Positions 1 to 9,550 of a stretch of DNA of 64,000 nt are shown piece after piece. Both the position numbers and the translations under genes were made by a program. The first letter of the stretch is position 1, and every line of letters starts with the position of its first letter. The notes beneath the pieces are model-generated. The model was not told where the DNA came from. It ran no database searches and was given only the letters and a program-made list of their open reading frames with translations. The stretch comes from Bacillota bacterium (GTDB taxonomy: Bacteria; Bacillota_I; Bacilli_A; RF39; UBA660), in NCBI GenBank assembly GCA_015059425.1, contig SVAM01000002.1:85007-149006 (forward strand), written 5' to 3'.

Positions 1-1918
1 TTGTCCAAAACTCATCTCGACTTTCCAAATATCCGCCCTCCGGTACTTTATATGCGTGTAAACCTGAAAAATATAGTTCGTCTACTGTAACTAATCCTAT
101 TGGATATGTTAGTGATTGATTCCCTTTGCTTGAATTATAAACAGTATATAAATCTCTATTATCTGGACATTTAAATGTCGGTTTTCTTTCGTTTCCACTT
201 TCGGGCGATAATCTTGCATATCCTCCGTAAACAGTATCGCCATAAGAATCTAAATAATATGTTCTATCGCCGCAAAAGCCTGAATCTTTTTCTATATAAG
301 TATCATAATCAGTTTTTGTTATATCTATTATCGGTGTCATTGTTTGATTACCATTTATATCAATCATATTTCCTTCATCATCTGTTTTAACATTTGTCAA
401 ATTTTTACGATACCATTTTTCTAAAACTTTCAATATAGTAGATTTTTGACCAGTACCATGAGTAGAACCAACAGTATACATAAAACCTACATAAGCTTCA
501 TCATTATTATTTTCATTAAATTTACTTATGCCTATGGAGTGATCCTTCATACTTGGGTAGTATGGCTTTAGTGCTATATCATTTCCGTAATCATCTTTTG
601 CTTTACTGTGATATATTAATCTTAATGACCCATTCCCGTTAATTCTTATAATTTGCCAATAGAAATTTGCAAATTCTACATAGTTATCTCCAACATATCC
701 ACGATAATAATAAGTTATACCATCTTCATCTTGATCTTTATATATTCCTGTTGCACCTAAATTTTTTGTTATTTTTTCCCAGGTTCCTCCTTCTTCTATA
801 ATATCAATACCCCCGGTGCAACCGTGTTCACCACATATAACTTCACCGCAAGATGATTTGATTTCGATAGTGTTTCCTAGCCAATCTTTTACGTCTATTC
901 CATTATACATACATTTTGAATTTTCGGCATCCCAAGTAGCTACACCAGTTATTTCTTTATTATTGAATGTTGTGAAATATGAAGTTGTATAAACCCCTGT
1001 ATAATCAATATAAGTATATTTTATTATTTCATCATTACATTTTTCTTCTCCCCACACGTAATCATCACTATTAGTTTCAATGATATTACCTTTATAATGA
1101 CAATAATAACCTTCATCAGCTATTAGAACTGATTGTAAGAAATTTGGCTCATCATCATATACTTTAAGTGTTCCTAATACAGTTTCTACATTATGATATG
1201 GGTATTTTAATGTTTGGGATGGAGTGTCTACTACTTCTACTTTTACTGTTCCGTTTATCCCTTTTGTTGTATTATCAGTTGACATATCTTGGTTTTGGTT
1301 TTCATTTTTATTTTCATATTCTACTACTACATGGTAATATACTGGATCTCCATCTTCTGTTGCCATAATACTTTCTATTTTGTTTGGCGTTAGTTTTATA
1401 ATTTCGTCTTCTGCTGTTTGTGAAGTTGGGATTGTTCCTTCATCATATATATCTGTTAAATCTATATCATCACTTGAAAGAGAACACTCTTCACTTAACC
1501 TCACTTGTGAAGATACTATCTCACTTATTTCTTTACAGTTTACTTTTATCTTTGCATCAGCATTTGTTGTTTTATATACTTTAAATTTTAAATCTGATGT
1601 TAAGCTATTTGTTCCTTTCCAAATTAAGTTATAACGTATTGAAAAATCATTAGGAGTATCTTCTCTGGTAGCATATACTGTAACTTTGCTAACACTTATA
1701 TGGCCGGGTAATATATTTTCTTCTGCTTCGTGTGTTCCATCATCTAAATTTCCTATTACATGTATGGTTGCATTACCTACTTGTGCAGTTTGTTCTTCTA
1801 TTTTTGAACCTTCTCCATTAGTTTTTGTTTTAGATGTATAATAAGCATATGAAACACCTAATGTTACAAATATAAGAAATGCAATTAACAGCAATAATAT
1901 TTTATATTTTTTTTTCAT
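1..1918 (-). CDS. Secreted/membrane-anchored surface protein, 3'-truncated by window edge; C-terminal domain shared with 38196..39431
   Basis: Open frame on minus strand from ATG at 1918 to the window edge (absent from ORF track because no stop is in the window). N-term MKKKYKILLLLLIAFLIFVTLGVSYAYY signal/TM; C-term YYYRGYVGDNYVEFANFYWQIIRINGNGSLRLIYHS resembles YYFRGISDNNYVSFAGLTWRIVRINGDGTVRLVL in 38196..39431. Confidence 0.8.
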   Translation of the reverse strand, partial: MKKKYKILLLLIAFLIFVTLGVSYAYYTSKTKTNGEGSKIEEQTAQVGNATIHVIGNLDDGTHEAEENILPGHISVSKVTVYATREDTPNDFSIRYNLIWKGTNSLTSDLKFKVYKTTNADAKIKVNCKEISEIVSSQVRLSEECSLSSDDIDLTDIYDEGTIPTSQTAEDEIIKLTPNKIESIMATEDGDPVYYHVVVEYENKNENQNQDMSTDNTTKGINGTVKVEVVDTPSQTLKYPYHNVETVLGTLKVYDDEPNFLQSVLIADEGYYCHYKGNIIETNSDDYVWGEEKCNDEIIKYTYIDYTGVYTTSYFTTFNNKEITGVATWDAENSKCMYNGIDVKDWLGNTIEIKSSCGEVICGEHGCTGGIDIIEEGGTWEKITKNLGATGIYKDQDEDGITYYYRGYVGDNYVEFANFYWQIIRINGNGSLRLIYHSKAKDDYGNDIALKPYYPSMKDHSIGISKFNENNNDEAYVGFMYTVGSTHGTGQKSTILKVLEKWYRKNLTNVKTDDEGNMIDINGNQTMTPIIDITKTDYDTYIEKDSGFCGDRTYYLDSYGDTVYGGYARLSPESGNERKPTFKCPDNRDLYTVYNSSKGNQSLTYPIGLVTVDELYFSGLHAYKVPEGGYLESRDEFWT

Positions 1919-2046
1919 TTTGTCACCTCTATATTTAAAGGTAACTTAAAATTGTTTTGCTTAGATACTATCTGAGTTTTTAACTTAAATAGCCCCCCAG
2001 TAGCATTTTTAGCAAACTGTTGGGAAGTTCTTAATATCTTTCTCAT
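1915..2046 (-). CDS. 43-aa small ORF, translationally coupled to the downstream surface protein
   Basis: MRKILRTSQQFAKNATGGLFKLKTQIVSKQNNFKLPLNIEVTK; strong SD (AGGAAGG) upstream; its stop overlaps the next start (ATGA); upstream TTGCCT-N17-TATATT promoter-like sequence. Confidence 0.5.
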   Translation of the reverse strand: MRKILRTSQQFAKNATGGLFKLKTQIVSKQNNFKLPLNIEVTK

Positions 2047-2180
2047 CTCTTAACTTCCTTCCTATGATATATAAAATATACCATATTTTATATATTTAGG
2101 CAATAAAAAAGAAAGCTTTTCAGCTCTAAGGAGTAAAATTTCTTCACAATCAAAAATTTGATAAAATAAAAAAGAGGTAG

Positions 2181-3485
2181 TTGATTTTTGTGAATAGAAA
2201 AGATAAAAGAGATTTAATGAAAGATAAGTCTTTGGTATGCTCTCTATATAATATTATAGATAAGTATTTACCAAGACTTTTTATTATGTTTGAAAATCTT
2301 AATGATGATAGACAAAAAGGTAAAGTTACTTATTCTATGAAATCTATCTGTGTCACTCGTCTTTTCGCATTACTTTGTGGTATTACTTCTATGAATTCTA
2401 TGACTAATAAATTTAATAATGATAATACAATTAATACTCTTTCTAAAATCATTAATGAAGATTTATCTGATTTACCACACTATGATACTATTAATGATGT
2501 TTTTGATGATTTAAATATTAATGAACCAAGACGAATTCAAAAATACGTAGTTAATGCGCTTATCCGTTCTAAAATGTTTGATAAATTTAGATATAATGGT
2601 AAATTTCAAGTTCTTATTGATGGTACAGGTCTTATTACATTTAATTATAAACATTGTGAGCATTGTATTGTTAAATCTCACAAAGATGGAACTTTTACCT
2701 ATGAACACAATGTTTTAGAAGCTAAAATTGTTTTTGATAAATTTGTTTTGAGTCTTGATTCTGAATTTATTGAAAATCCAGATTCTTCTGTTATAAACAT
2801 GAAAAAGCAAGACTGTGAGATGAATGCATTTAAAAGAATGGCATTTAGAATTAAAAAGAACTTTCCTAAACTAAAATTTATTATTACTGCCGATGCTTTA
2901 TATGCTTCAGGTCCATTTATTAAATTATGCCTTGATAACAAATGGGATTATATCTTTAGATTAAAATCAGATAAACTAAAAAAAAGTTAATCAAGATTTT
3001 GATGGTATTATTACTTTAGATTCTGGATCATCACTTAAAAATTATTTTGTTGTTAAAGATTATCCATATAAAATATACATTTAATATTGTTCGTTTTATT
3101 GAAACGGGTCCACCAAATAAAAAAGATAAAATATTTACTTATATTACTAATATCTTAATTAATGATAATAATATTGAAAAAATAATTACTATGGGAAGAC
3201 TTAGATAGAAAATTGAAAATGAAGGTTTTAATAATCAAAAAAATATATATTTTTCAATCAACCATATGTGTTCTCTAAATTATAATGCAATGAAAGCTCA
3301 TTACTTTTTCCAACAGTTTGCACATACAATACGTCAATTATTAGACTATGGTTCTAATGCAACAATTGGTTTTCAAGGCAAAATAAAAAAATAAGCTTTG
3401 CTATCCTAAACGAACTTATTTCTCAGACAATTAAACTAATTGAAAATAAATTGTTTCAACTTAGATTTAACAATTTAATTATATA
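2181..3485 (+). pseudogene. Decayed DDE-type IS transposase
   Basis: DGTGL, HNVLEAKIV and ADALYA motifs in 2181..2990. Frameshift in the A-run near 2980-2987, second frameshift near 3070-3085, and TAG in place of the expected Trp before KIENEGFNNQKN (about 3206). Confidence 0.75.
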
Positions 3486-3627
3486 ATATATATTTATATT
3501 AATCTATATATAATTCTGTTTTTGGGGTGTTTTACAGAATATTTTTACAATGCATTATTTTCATAAATTTATATATTTCTTTGAGAAAAATTAATTTTAA
3601 TTTATAATTTTTAACAAAATAAAGAGT

Positions 3628-3656
3628 GAAACTAAATTTCACTCTTTATTACTGAA
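3628..3656. terminator. Bidirectional Rho-independent terminator
   Basis: AAAGAGTGAAActaaaTTTCACTCTTT inverted repeat with flanking A/T runs, between the IS remnant and tig. Confidence 0.6.
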
Positions 3657-3670
3657 AGTTTTTTTGCTTC

Positions 3671-4918
3671 CTAATTGTTATTCTTTACTGCTTCTAATGC
3701 TCCATGCATCATCATATCATATTTAACTATTTCATTTGAACCATAAGCTTTTAATAATTCTTCAACTGTAATACCATAGTTAGTAGCCATTTCTTCTGCT
3801 TTTTTATTTACTTCTTCTTCAGTAAAATCTATTTTTTCTGCATCAGCAATAGCTTCTAATAAATAACGATATTTAACACGTTTTGTAGCTTCAGGTTCCA
3901 TTTGTTCATGTAATTTTTCATGAGTCATTCCTGTTATAGCTGCATAATCTTCTAATTTAATACCTTGCATTGATAATTGTTCTTCAAATTGATGTATCAT
4001 TCTATGAACTTCTTCACTTATAATTTCTGGGTTAATTTCTACAGTCATATTTTCTGAAGCTTTTTCTAAACATTTTTCTAAATGTGCATCATCAATTTCA
4101 GCTTGTTTACGTTCAGTTATAACTTTTTTAACTTCTGCTATAAATTCTTCTTCAGTTTTAATATTTTCATATCCTAAATCTTGATAAAACTCTTCACTTA
4201 ATTCAGGTACTATTCTTTCTTTAATTTCTCTAACTGTAACATTAAATTTAACATCTTTGCCTTTAAGATCTGCTACATAATCTTCTGGAAATTTAAGATT
4301 TAACTCTTTTGTTTCTCCAATACTCATTCCGATTACTCCATCTTCAAATCCTGGAATAAATGTATTTGAACCAATTACTAAAGGATAATTTTCACCAGTT
4401 CCACCATCTAAAGCTTTACCATCAACAAATCCTTCAAAATCTATTACTGCAGTATTTCCAATTTCAACTTTACCTTCAGTTTTTGGAGTAATTTCCGCTA
4501 ATTGATTTTTAATTTTTTCTACTTCTTCATTAATTTCACCTTTAGATACTTTAACTGTTTCTTTTTTGATACCTAAATTTTTATATTCCCCTAATTTTAC
4601 TTCAGGTTTACCAATTATAGTAAATTTAAAACTTACTTCGTTTTCATTAATACCTGTTATATCTAATTTAGGTTCAATTACAGGATTAACTTTAGCTTCA
4701 TCTAAAGCTTTAGAATATGCTTCATCCATTACAAAATCTACTGCATCCATGTATAGACTTTCAATACCCATTTTTTTAATATAAATATTTTTTGGCGCAG
4801 TTCCTTTTCTAAAACCTTCAATTTTAACTTCTTTATTTTTCTTTTTATAAGCTTTATCTAAAGCGTTTTGCCAAGAAGCTCCTTCAATTTTAATTTCTAT
4901 TTCTTTTACGTTTTTCAA
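3671..4918 (-). CDS. tig: Trigger factor
   Basis: Ribosome-binding N-term (EGFRKGTAPKNIY, matching GFRKGK.P), central PPIase-like domain, full length 415 aa. Confidence 0.95.
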   Translation of the reverse strand: MKNVKEIEIKIEGASWQNALDKAYKKKNKEVKIEGFRKGTAPKNIYIKKMGIESLYMDAVDFVMDEAYSKALDEAKVNPVIEPKLDITGINENEVSFKFTIIGKPEVKLGEYKNLGIKKETVKVSKGEINEEVEKIKNQLAEITPKTEGKVEIGNTAVIDFEGFVDGKALDGGTGENYPLVIGSNTFIPGFEDGVIGMSIGETKELNLKFPEDYVADLKGKDVKFNVTVREIKERIVPELSEEFYQDLGYENIKTEEEFIAEVKKVITERKQAEIDDAHLEKCLEKASENMTVEINPEIISEEVHRMIHQFEEQLSMQGIKLEDYAAITGMTHEKLHEQMEPEATKRVKYRYLLEAIADAEKIDFTEEEVNKKAEEMATNYGITVEELLKAYGSNEIVKYDMMMHGALEAVKNNN

Positions 4919-4980
4919 TTTTTCTCTTTCCTTTCAAATCTGCAACTATTATAACTCATATTTATTGTTTTTACAAGTAT

Positions 4981-5961
4981 TTACCTTAAGTATATGTAAT
5001 CATCCTTTTTTATATATTGACTTAAAAAATCAATCTTATCTAAAGAATTATCAAATATTAAATCACTCAAAAATAATGCAGTTTTTATATCTAATTTGCT
5101 ATATTCCTCTAAAGTTTTATATTTTAGCCTTGCAAATAGTCCATCTATTAAATCTTCATCATATTTATTACTTGTTACATAAAGCATTAACTTTATAAAA
5201 AAATTAACATTGTTTTGAGCTATTATAGGGTCTAAAGTACCATTTGGGGTTCTTATTTCAATTGTATTATTCACTTCTTCTTCCGTATATAAATAATGGT
5301 AATTTTTAAAATTAACAGCTCTTTTTTTACCATAATCTAACTCATAAGTACTATCCATATTTTCAAAATATCTATCATTATGTAAATAGTTATTTCTATA
5401 TAATCTTGCTATAGGTGGAGCAAATATATCTATATGTGGCCTTTTTAAAGCGGTTTTACCATAGCCAAATCTATATATAATATTTTCAAATATACACCAT
5501 AACTTTATAAATCTTATAGCGTACTTTAAATCATCTTTAAATATATGAGCACCTACATGTATATGAAAAGCGGTTTTATTGGTTGCTTTCGCATCCATTA
5601 AATTTAAAATATCAAACAAATTATGTAAATTAATCCAATCATCTTGTATATCATGAAGTATATCTGTTGATACTTCTCCTCCTAAAATACCCTTTTCAGT
5701 TTCTATTGATACACTTGCATCTTTATGGGAATACCAATATTTAAAACAAGAATCTTTTCTAATTTCATTTTGAACATTATCTAGCAAAACATTTTGAAAT
5801 TCTACTTCAACCCCAAAACTTACATTTTCTGGTAAACCTAAATTATATTTATAAATTAATTTATATTCTTCAAGCATCATAAAAAGAGTTTTTAAATCGC
5901 TTTTATTAAGTCTAGATAAATAACCATTATAACTAATATAATCCTTCATATAAAAATACAC
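4981..5961 (-). CDS. Amidoligase-family protein
   Basis: FGVEVEFQN (GxExE), GGEVSTDI and AFHIHVGAH (HxH) are arranged as in Amidoligase_2-type proteins. Confidence 0.6.
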   Translation of the reverse strand: MYFYMKDYISYNGYLSRLNKSDLKTLFMMLEEYKLIYKYNLGLPENVSFGVEVEFQNVLLDNVQNEIRKDSCFKYWYSHKDASVSIETEKGILGGEVSTDILHDIQDDWINLHNLFDILNLMDAKATNKTAFHIHVGAHIFKDDLKYAIRFIKLWCIFENIIYRFGYGKTALKRPHIDIFAPPIARLYRNNYLHNDRYFENMDSTYELDYGKKRAVNFKNYHYLYTEEEVNNTIEIRTPNGTLDPIIAQNNVNFFIKLMLYVTSNKYDEDLIDGLFARLKYKTLEEYSKLDIKTALFLSDLIFDNSLDKIDFLSQYIKKDDYIYLR

Positions 5962-6001
5962 CCTTTTTCTTAGGTGTATATTATATATTATTTTGAATTA
6001 A

Positions 6002-6658
6002 TTACAATAAAAAGTTTAACATATTAGTAAATTTATCTGAAAATATAAATATTAAAGCCATACTTCCAATTAAAAATGGGCCATATGGAACTTCTTTATC
6101 TTTTCCAAGCATAAGTGATGCTAAAGCATAAGGCATAGCAAGCAATGATGACATAATAATTGCTATAAAACCTAATTTCCATTCTAATATAATTCCAATT
6201 ATTGCAGAAAGTTTGATGTCTCCGCCACCTAAAGCTTCTTTTTTAAATATTTTCGTTCCTAAAAAACCTATTATATACATAAATGAAAATAATATTAAAC
6301 CACTTAATATACTTAAACCTACATTTTTTAAACCAAAATAATAGTATTTAAGAATTAATATTAAAACTCCTGAAACTATTAAAGGGCTATCTAATATAAT
6401 CATATATTTAAAATCACTTATAAATACAATTAATACTAAACCTGCAATAACTATAGTTGAAAGAAATTCATAATTCATTCCATAATTATAATAACTAATT
6501 AATAATATTAAACTATTAATTACTCCAATAAAAAGGTTTAATATCCAGGAATTTTCTTCTTTTTCTTTTACTTCAGGTATTAATAAAGGAAGTTTCTCGC
6601 CAATATATGCATATCCTAAACCTAAAGCAAACCCAATTAAAAATAAATATATAATCAT
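6002..6658 (-). CDS. Prepilin peptidase (A24 family)
   Basis: Polytopic; ISDFKYMIILD and GGGDIKL catalytic Asp motifs. Confidence 0.85.
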   Translation of the reverse strand: MIIYLFLIGFALGLGYAYIGEKLPLLIPEVKEKEENSWILNLFIGVINSLILLISYYNYGMNYEFLSTIVIAGLVLIVFISDFKYMIILDSPLIVSGVLILILKYYYFGLKNVGLSILSGLILFSFMYIIGFLGTKIFKKEALGGGDIKLSAIIGIILEWKLGFIAIIMSSLLAMPYALASLMLGKDKEVPYGPFLIGSMALIFIFSDKFTNMLNFLL

Positions 6659-6667
6659 AAAACCCTC

Positions 6668-8122
6668 CTATTTAATTTGGCCATATAAACTAAACATTGG
6701 TACTACTACCGCTAATATTATTATACCTACAATCAATGCTAATATAACAATCATAATTGGTTCTAAAAAAGCTTTTAAATTAGTAACTCTACTTTTATGT
6801 AAATCATTATAATAAGTAGCTACTTTTTCCATCATTAAAGAAAGTTCACTTGTAGATTCTCCGGTTACTATCATATAATATGCTACATCTGGAATACACC
6901 ATTTATTTTCAAAAGATTTAGATATTTTTTCACCTTTTGCTATATTGCTTATTGTTTCAATCATAATACTTTTATATACTTCATTATTTGTAACATTAGT
7001 TAATATTTCCATACTATTTGTAATAAAAACACTATTTTTTAATAAACTAGCAAAAGTTTTAGTAAATAAAGTGATTTCATGATAAATTATAATTTTACCA
7101 AAGAATGGTAATTTCATACCAATAGTTTGAATAAGTTTTCTGAATTCCTTAAAATTTCTGTATAAAAATAACATAGATAATAAAATAAGTAATAATATTA
7201 AAATAATATTTCCAATATTATGAGTTAAATAATTACTTATATTGATAATAGTTAAAGTAAAACCACTAACAGTTATACCTGCACTAGCATATACTTTAAT
7301 AAATTCAGGTATTACAAATATCATTATAAAAGTTAATACTGAAATAGAAAATATTAAGAGAATAGTTGGATATATAATAGCACTAATCATTTCTTTACGA
7401 TTTTTATCTATTTCTGTGTAATATAAAGCCATATCATCTAATGTTTTAATTAAATCTCCTGTTGCTTCAGCAGATTTAATCATATTAATTAGTAATTGTG
7501 GAAATACTTTACCCTGATTTTGTAAGGCAGTACTAAAACTTTCACCTAAAGTTAATTCATATGATATTGAACGATATAATTTAGATTTTTTCGCATCTTT
7601 AAGAGATTGTTTACTCATTATTTTAATAGTATCATTTAAAGTTAAACCAGCTTTTAAATAAGTAGATACTTGGGTTAACCAAAATATTAAATCTTTATTT
7701 CTTAATTCTGTTTCGTTATCCAAACCAATTTTTTTAAACAAATTAGAAATATTGTCTTTTCTTATTTCAATTACAGTTATACCTTCACTTGCTAAAAAAT
7801 TATTTAATGTTATTTTACTAGTAGCACTCATTTTACCAGTAACTTTATTACCATTTAAATCATTGCCAGTATAAATATAATATTCTTTATTAACTTGTCT
7901 TGCTTTAATTTCTTCTTGCATTTCTTTTATTAATGAATTAGTATTTTTTTTATCATTAATTACTTTATTTTGATTTTTATCACTTAACACTTCAAAAATA
8001 TTTACAAAAGCATCAAAAAATACAAATTTAACACCTATAAAAAAGTGTTTAATAAAGCTAGCAATAAAAAGAAATGGTGCTAAACATATATCTATAAAAG
8101 TAAATTTCTTTTTACTATTCAT
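6668..8122 (-). CDS. Type II secretion/type IV pilus inner-membrane protein (GspF/PilC/ComGB-like)
   Basis: Two T2SSF-type repeats (WLTQVSTYLKAGLTLNDTI; LFTKTFASLLKNSVFI...GESTSELSLMMEKVATYY), with an extra N-terminal hydrophobic/cytoplasmic extension. Confidence 0.85.
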   Translation of the reverse strand: MNSKKKFTFIDICLAPFLFIASFIKHFFIGVKFVFFDAFVNIFEVLSDKNQNKVINDKKNTNSLIKEMQEEIKARQVNKEYYIYTGNDLNGNKVTGKMSATSKITLNNFLASEGITVIEIRKDNISNLFKKIGLDNETELRNKDLIFWLTQVSTYLKAGLTLNDTIKIMSKQSLKDAKKSKLYRSISYELTLGESFSTALQNQGKVFPQLLINMIKSAEATGDLIKTLDDMALYYTEIDKNRKEMISAIIYPTILLIFSISVLTFIMIFVIPEFIKVYASAGITVSGFTLTIINISNYLTHNIGNIILILLLILLSMLFLYRNFKEFRKLIQTIGMKLPFFGKIIIYHEITLFTKTFASLLKNSVFITNSMEILTNVTNNEVYKSIMIETISNIAKGEKISKSFENKWCIPDVAYYMIVTGESTSELSLMMEKVATYYNDLHKSRVTNLKAFLEPIMIVILALIVGIIILAVVVPMFSLYGQIK

Positions 8123-8236
8123 ACTATCTACCCTATTCTTAATTTATTATAGCATAAATTTACTATATAGCAAAATATAAATTGCAAAATTTATTTAAGT
8201 ATTTACAAATATCAAAAATTATAATACAATTAATTT

Positions 8237-8308
8237 AGCGAGACACTTATCATAAGTGCTTGCCACGTTGTGCATGCACCTCTACTTAGTAGATGGTGCT
8301 TTTTTTAT
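8237..8308 (+). ncRNA. Putative antisense antitoxin RNA of a par-like type I TA
   Basis: TTTACA (8202-8207)-N17-TACAAT (8225-8230); transcript would begin AGCGAGACACTTATC and end at hairpin GCACCTCTACttaGTAGATGGTGC followed by T7. Confidence 0.6.
8275..8308 (+). terminator. Rho-independent terminator of the antisense RNA
   Basis: GCACCTCTAC-TTA-GTAGATGGTGC then TTTTTTT. Confidence 0.75.
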
Positions 8309-8329
8309 ACTAAAATCCCCCTGAATACA

Positions 8330-8398
8330 TTATTCAAAGATAATTAAGAGAATAATTATCACTAAAAGAGCTATGATTAACAAATCACATTTCTTCAT
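8330..8398 (-). CDS. Putative type I toxin peptide, 22 aa, hydrophobic
   Basis: MKKCDLLIIALLVIIILLIIFE; strong SD GGAGGTGG 8 nt upstream; promoter TTGCAT (8479-8484)-N17-TATAAG (8456-8461) on minus strand. Confidence 0.6.
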   Translation of the reverse strand: MKKCDLLIIALLVIIILLIIFE

Positions 8399-8664
8399 AA
8401 TGACCACCTCCAAACAGAAAGTGGCAAACACCAGAGACTTATGTCTCGCATAAAACTTATAACATATAAACTTTTATAATGCAAATTGCATATTTTGTTA
8501 AATCTGCTAACTAAAGTGTTAAAATCTGCTTAGCCAATTTACGTATTTCTGCTTAGCTGATTTATTAGTATTTATATAAATAAAAATAACGTCAGGTTTT
8601 ACACTTGTTTTACAATTAGTTCAATAATAAATTTTAATACATATAATATTATAGGTGATTATCT

Positions 8665-8928
8665 ATGTTTGGAGCTCCAGTAAACAGCGGTTTAACTTTT
8701 ACTAAAGTACTAGGTGGTATATCAAAAACTCTAAATATTGCAAATCAAGTAATTCCTTTGTATAGAGAAGCTAAACCAATGATTAATAATGCAAAAACTA
8801 TATTGTCTGTTTTAAAAGATGTTAATAAACCAAAGCAAAAACAGATAACTAATATTAAAACTGAAAAAAAAGATACTTCTACTAAAACTAATACTATTAC
8901 TACTAATAGCCCTAGTTTTTTTCTTTAA
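8665..8928 (+). CDS. Small conserved-type protein, possibly YqfQ-like
   Basis: 87 aa, VIPLYREAKPMINNAKTILSVLKDVNKPK; next to trmK-rpoD-dnaG, as yqfQ is in Bacillus; overlaps the trmK 3' end tail-to-tail. Confidence 0.4.
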   Translation: MFGAPVNSGLTFTKVLGGISKTLNIANQVIPLYREAKPMINNAKTILSVLKDVNKPKQKQITNIKTEKKDTSTKTNTITTNSPSFFL

Positions 8929-9550
8929 GTATCTTTTTAATTTCTTTTATATTTATATTATGTTTTAATCTTTTAATAAAATGTTTTTTAGGTATGTGAT
9001 TTAATATTTCATATTCTTTTTTTAATAAGTAATTAAAATAATCTTTGTTATTGCTTTTACCATATTTTAAGGTAATATATTTTTCTTGTTGTTTAATTTT
9101 TTCAAATAACATTATAGGATAATACTTATTATTTTCTTTTACAATTACTTCATTTTGAACATAAAAGTTATATTTTAACATTTCTTTTCTTAATTCATAA
9201 TGATTATTATTACTACTTATTATATATTTATTTATATTTTCTGGGGTATCTTTTACAATATTTAAAATAGTAGAAGTTCCCATCCCGGAAATAATAGCAG
9301 TATTAAAATCGTTATTACTAATATTTTTAAAACCATCAGATAAATATACGTCTATTTTAACATTATTATCTTTAATATTTTGGTTAGCTATTTCAATTAC
9401 ATTTTCACTTATATCTGAAGCATAAACTTTCTTGCATATTTTTTCTTTTTTTAAATATATAGCTAAGTAAGCATGATCACAACCTATATCAATGACAACA
9501 TCATCTTTATTAACTAAATTAGCAATAGTTTTTAATTTTAAATTCAACAT
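8912..9550 (-). CDS. trmK: tRNA (adenine(22)-N1)-methyltransferase
   Basis: SAM motif VVIDIGCDHAYLAIYL; directly downstream of rpoD. Confidence 0.85.
   Translation of the reverse strand: MLNLKLKTIANLVNKDDVVIDIGCDHAYLAIYLKKEKICKKVYASDISENVIEIANQNIKDNNVKIDVYLSDGFKNISNNDFNTAIISGMGTSTILNIVKDTPENINKYIISSNNNHYELRKEMLKYNFYVQNEVIVKENNKYYPIMLFEKIKQQEKYITLKYGKSNNKDYFNYLLKKEYEILNHIPKKHFIKRLKHNINIKEIKKILKEKN

Noticed and set aside
175-1634. Plus-strand ORFs at 175..390, 1168..1368, 1380..1634
   Set aside because: They lie antisense to the continuous minus-strand surface-protein frame 1..1918.
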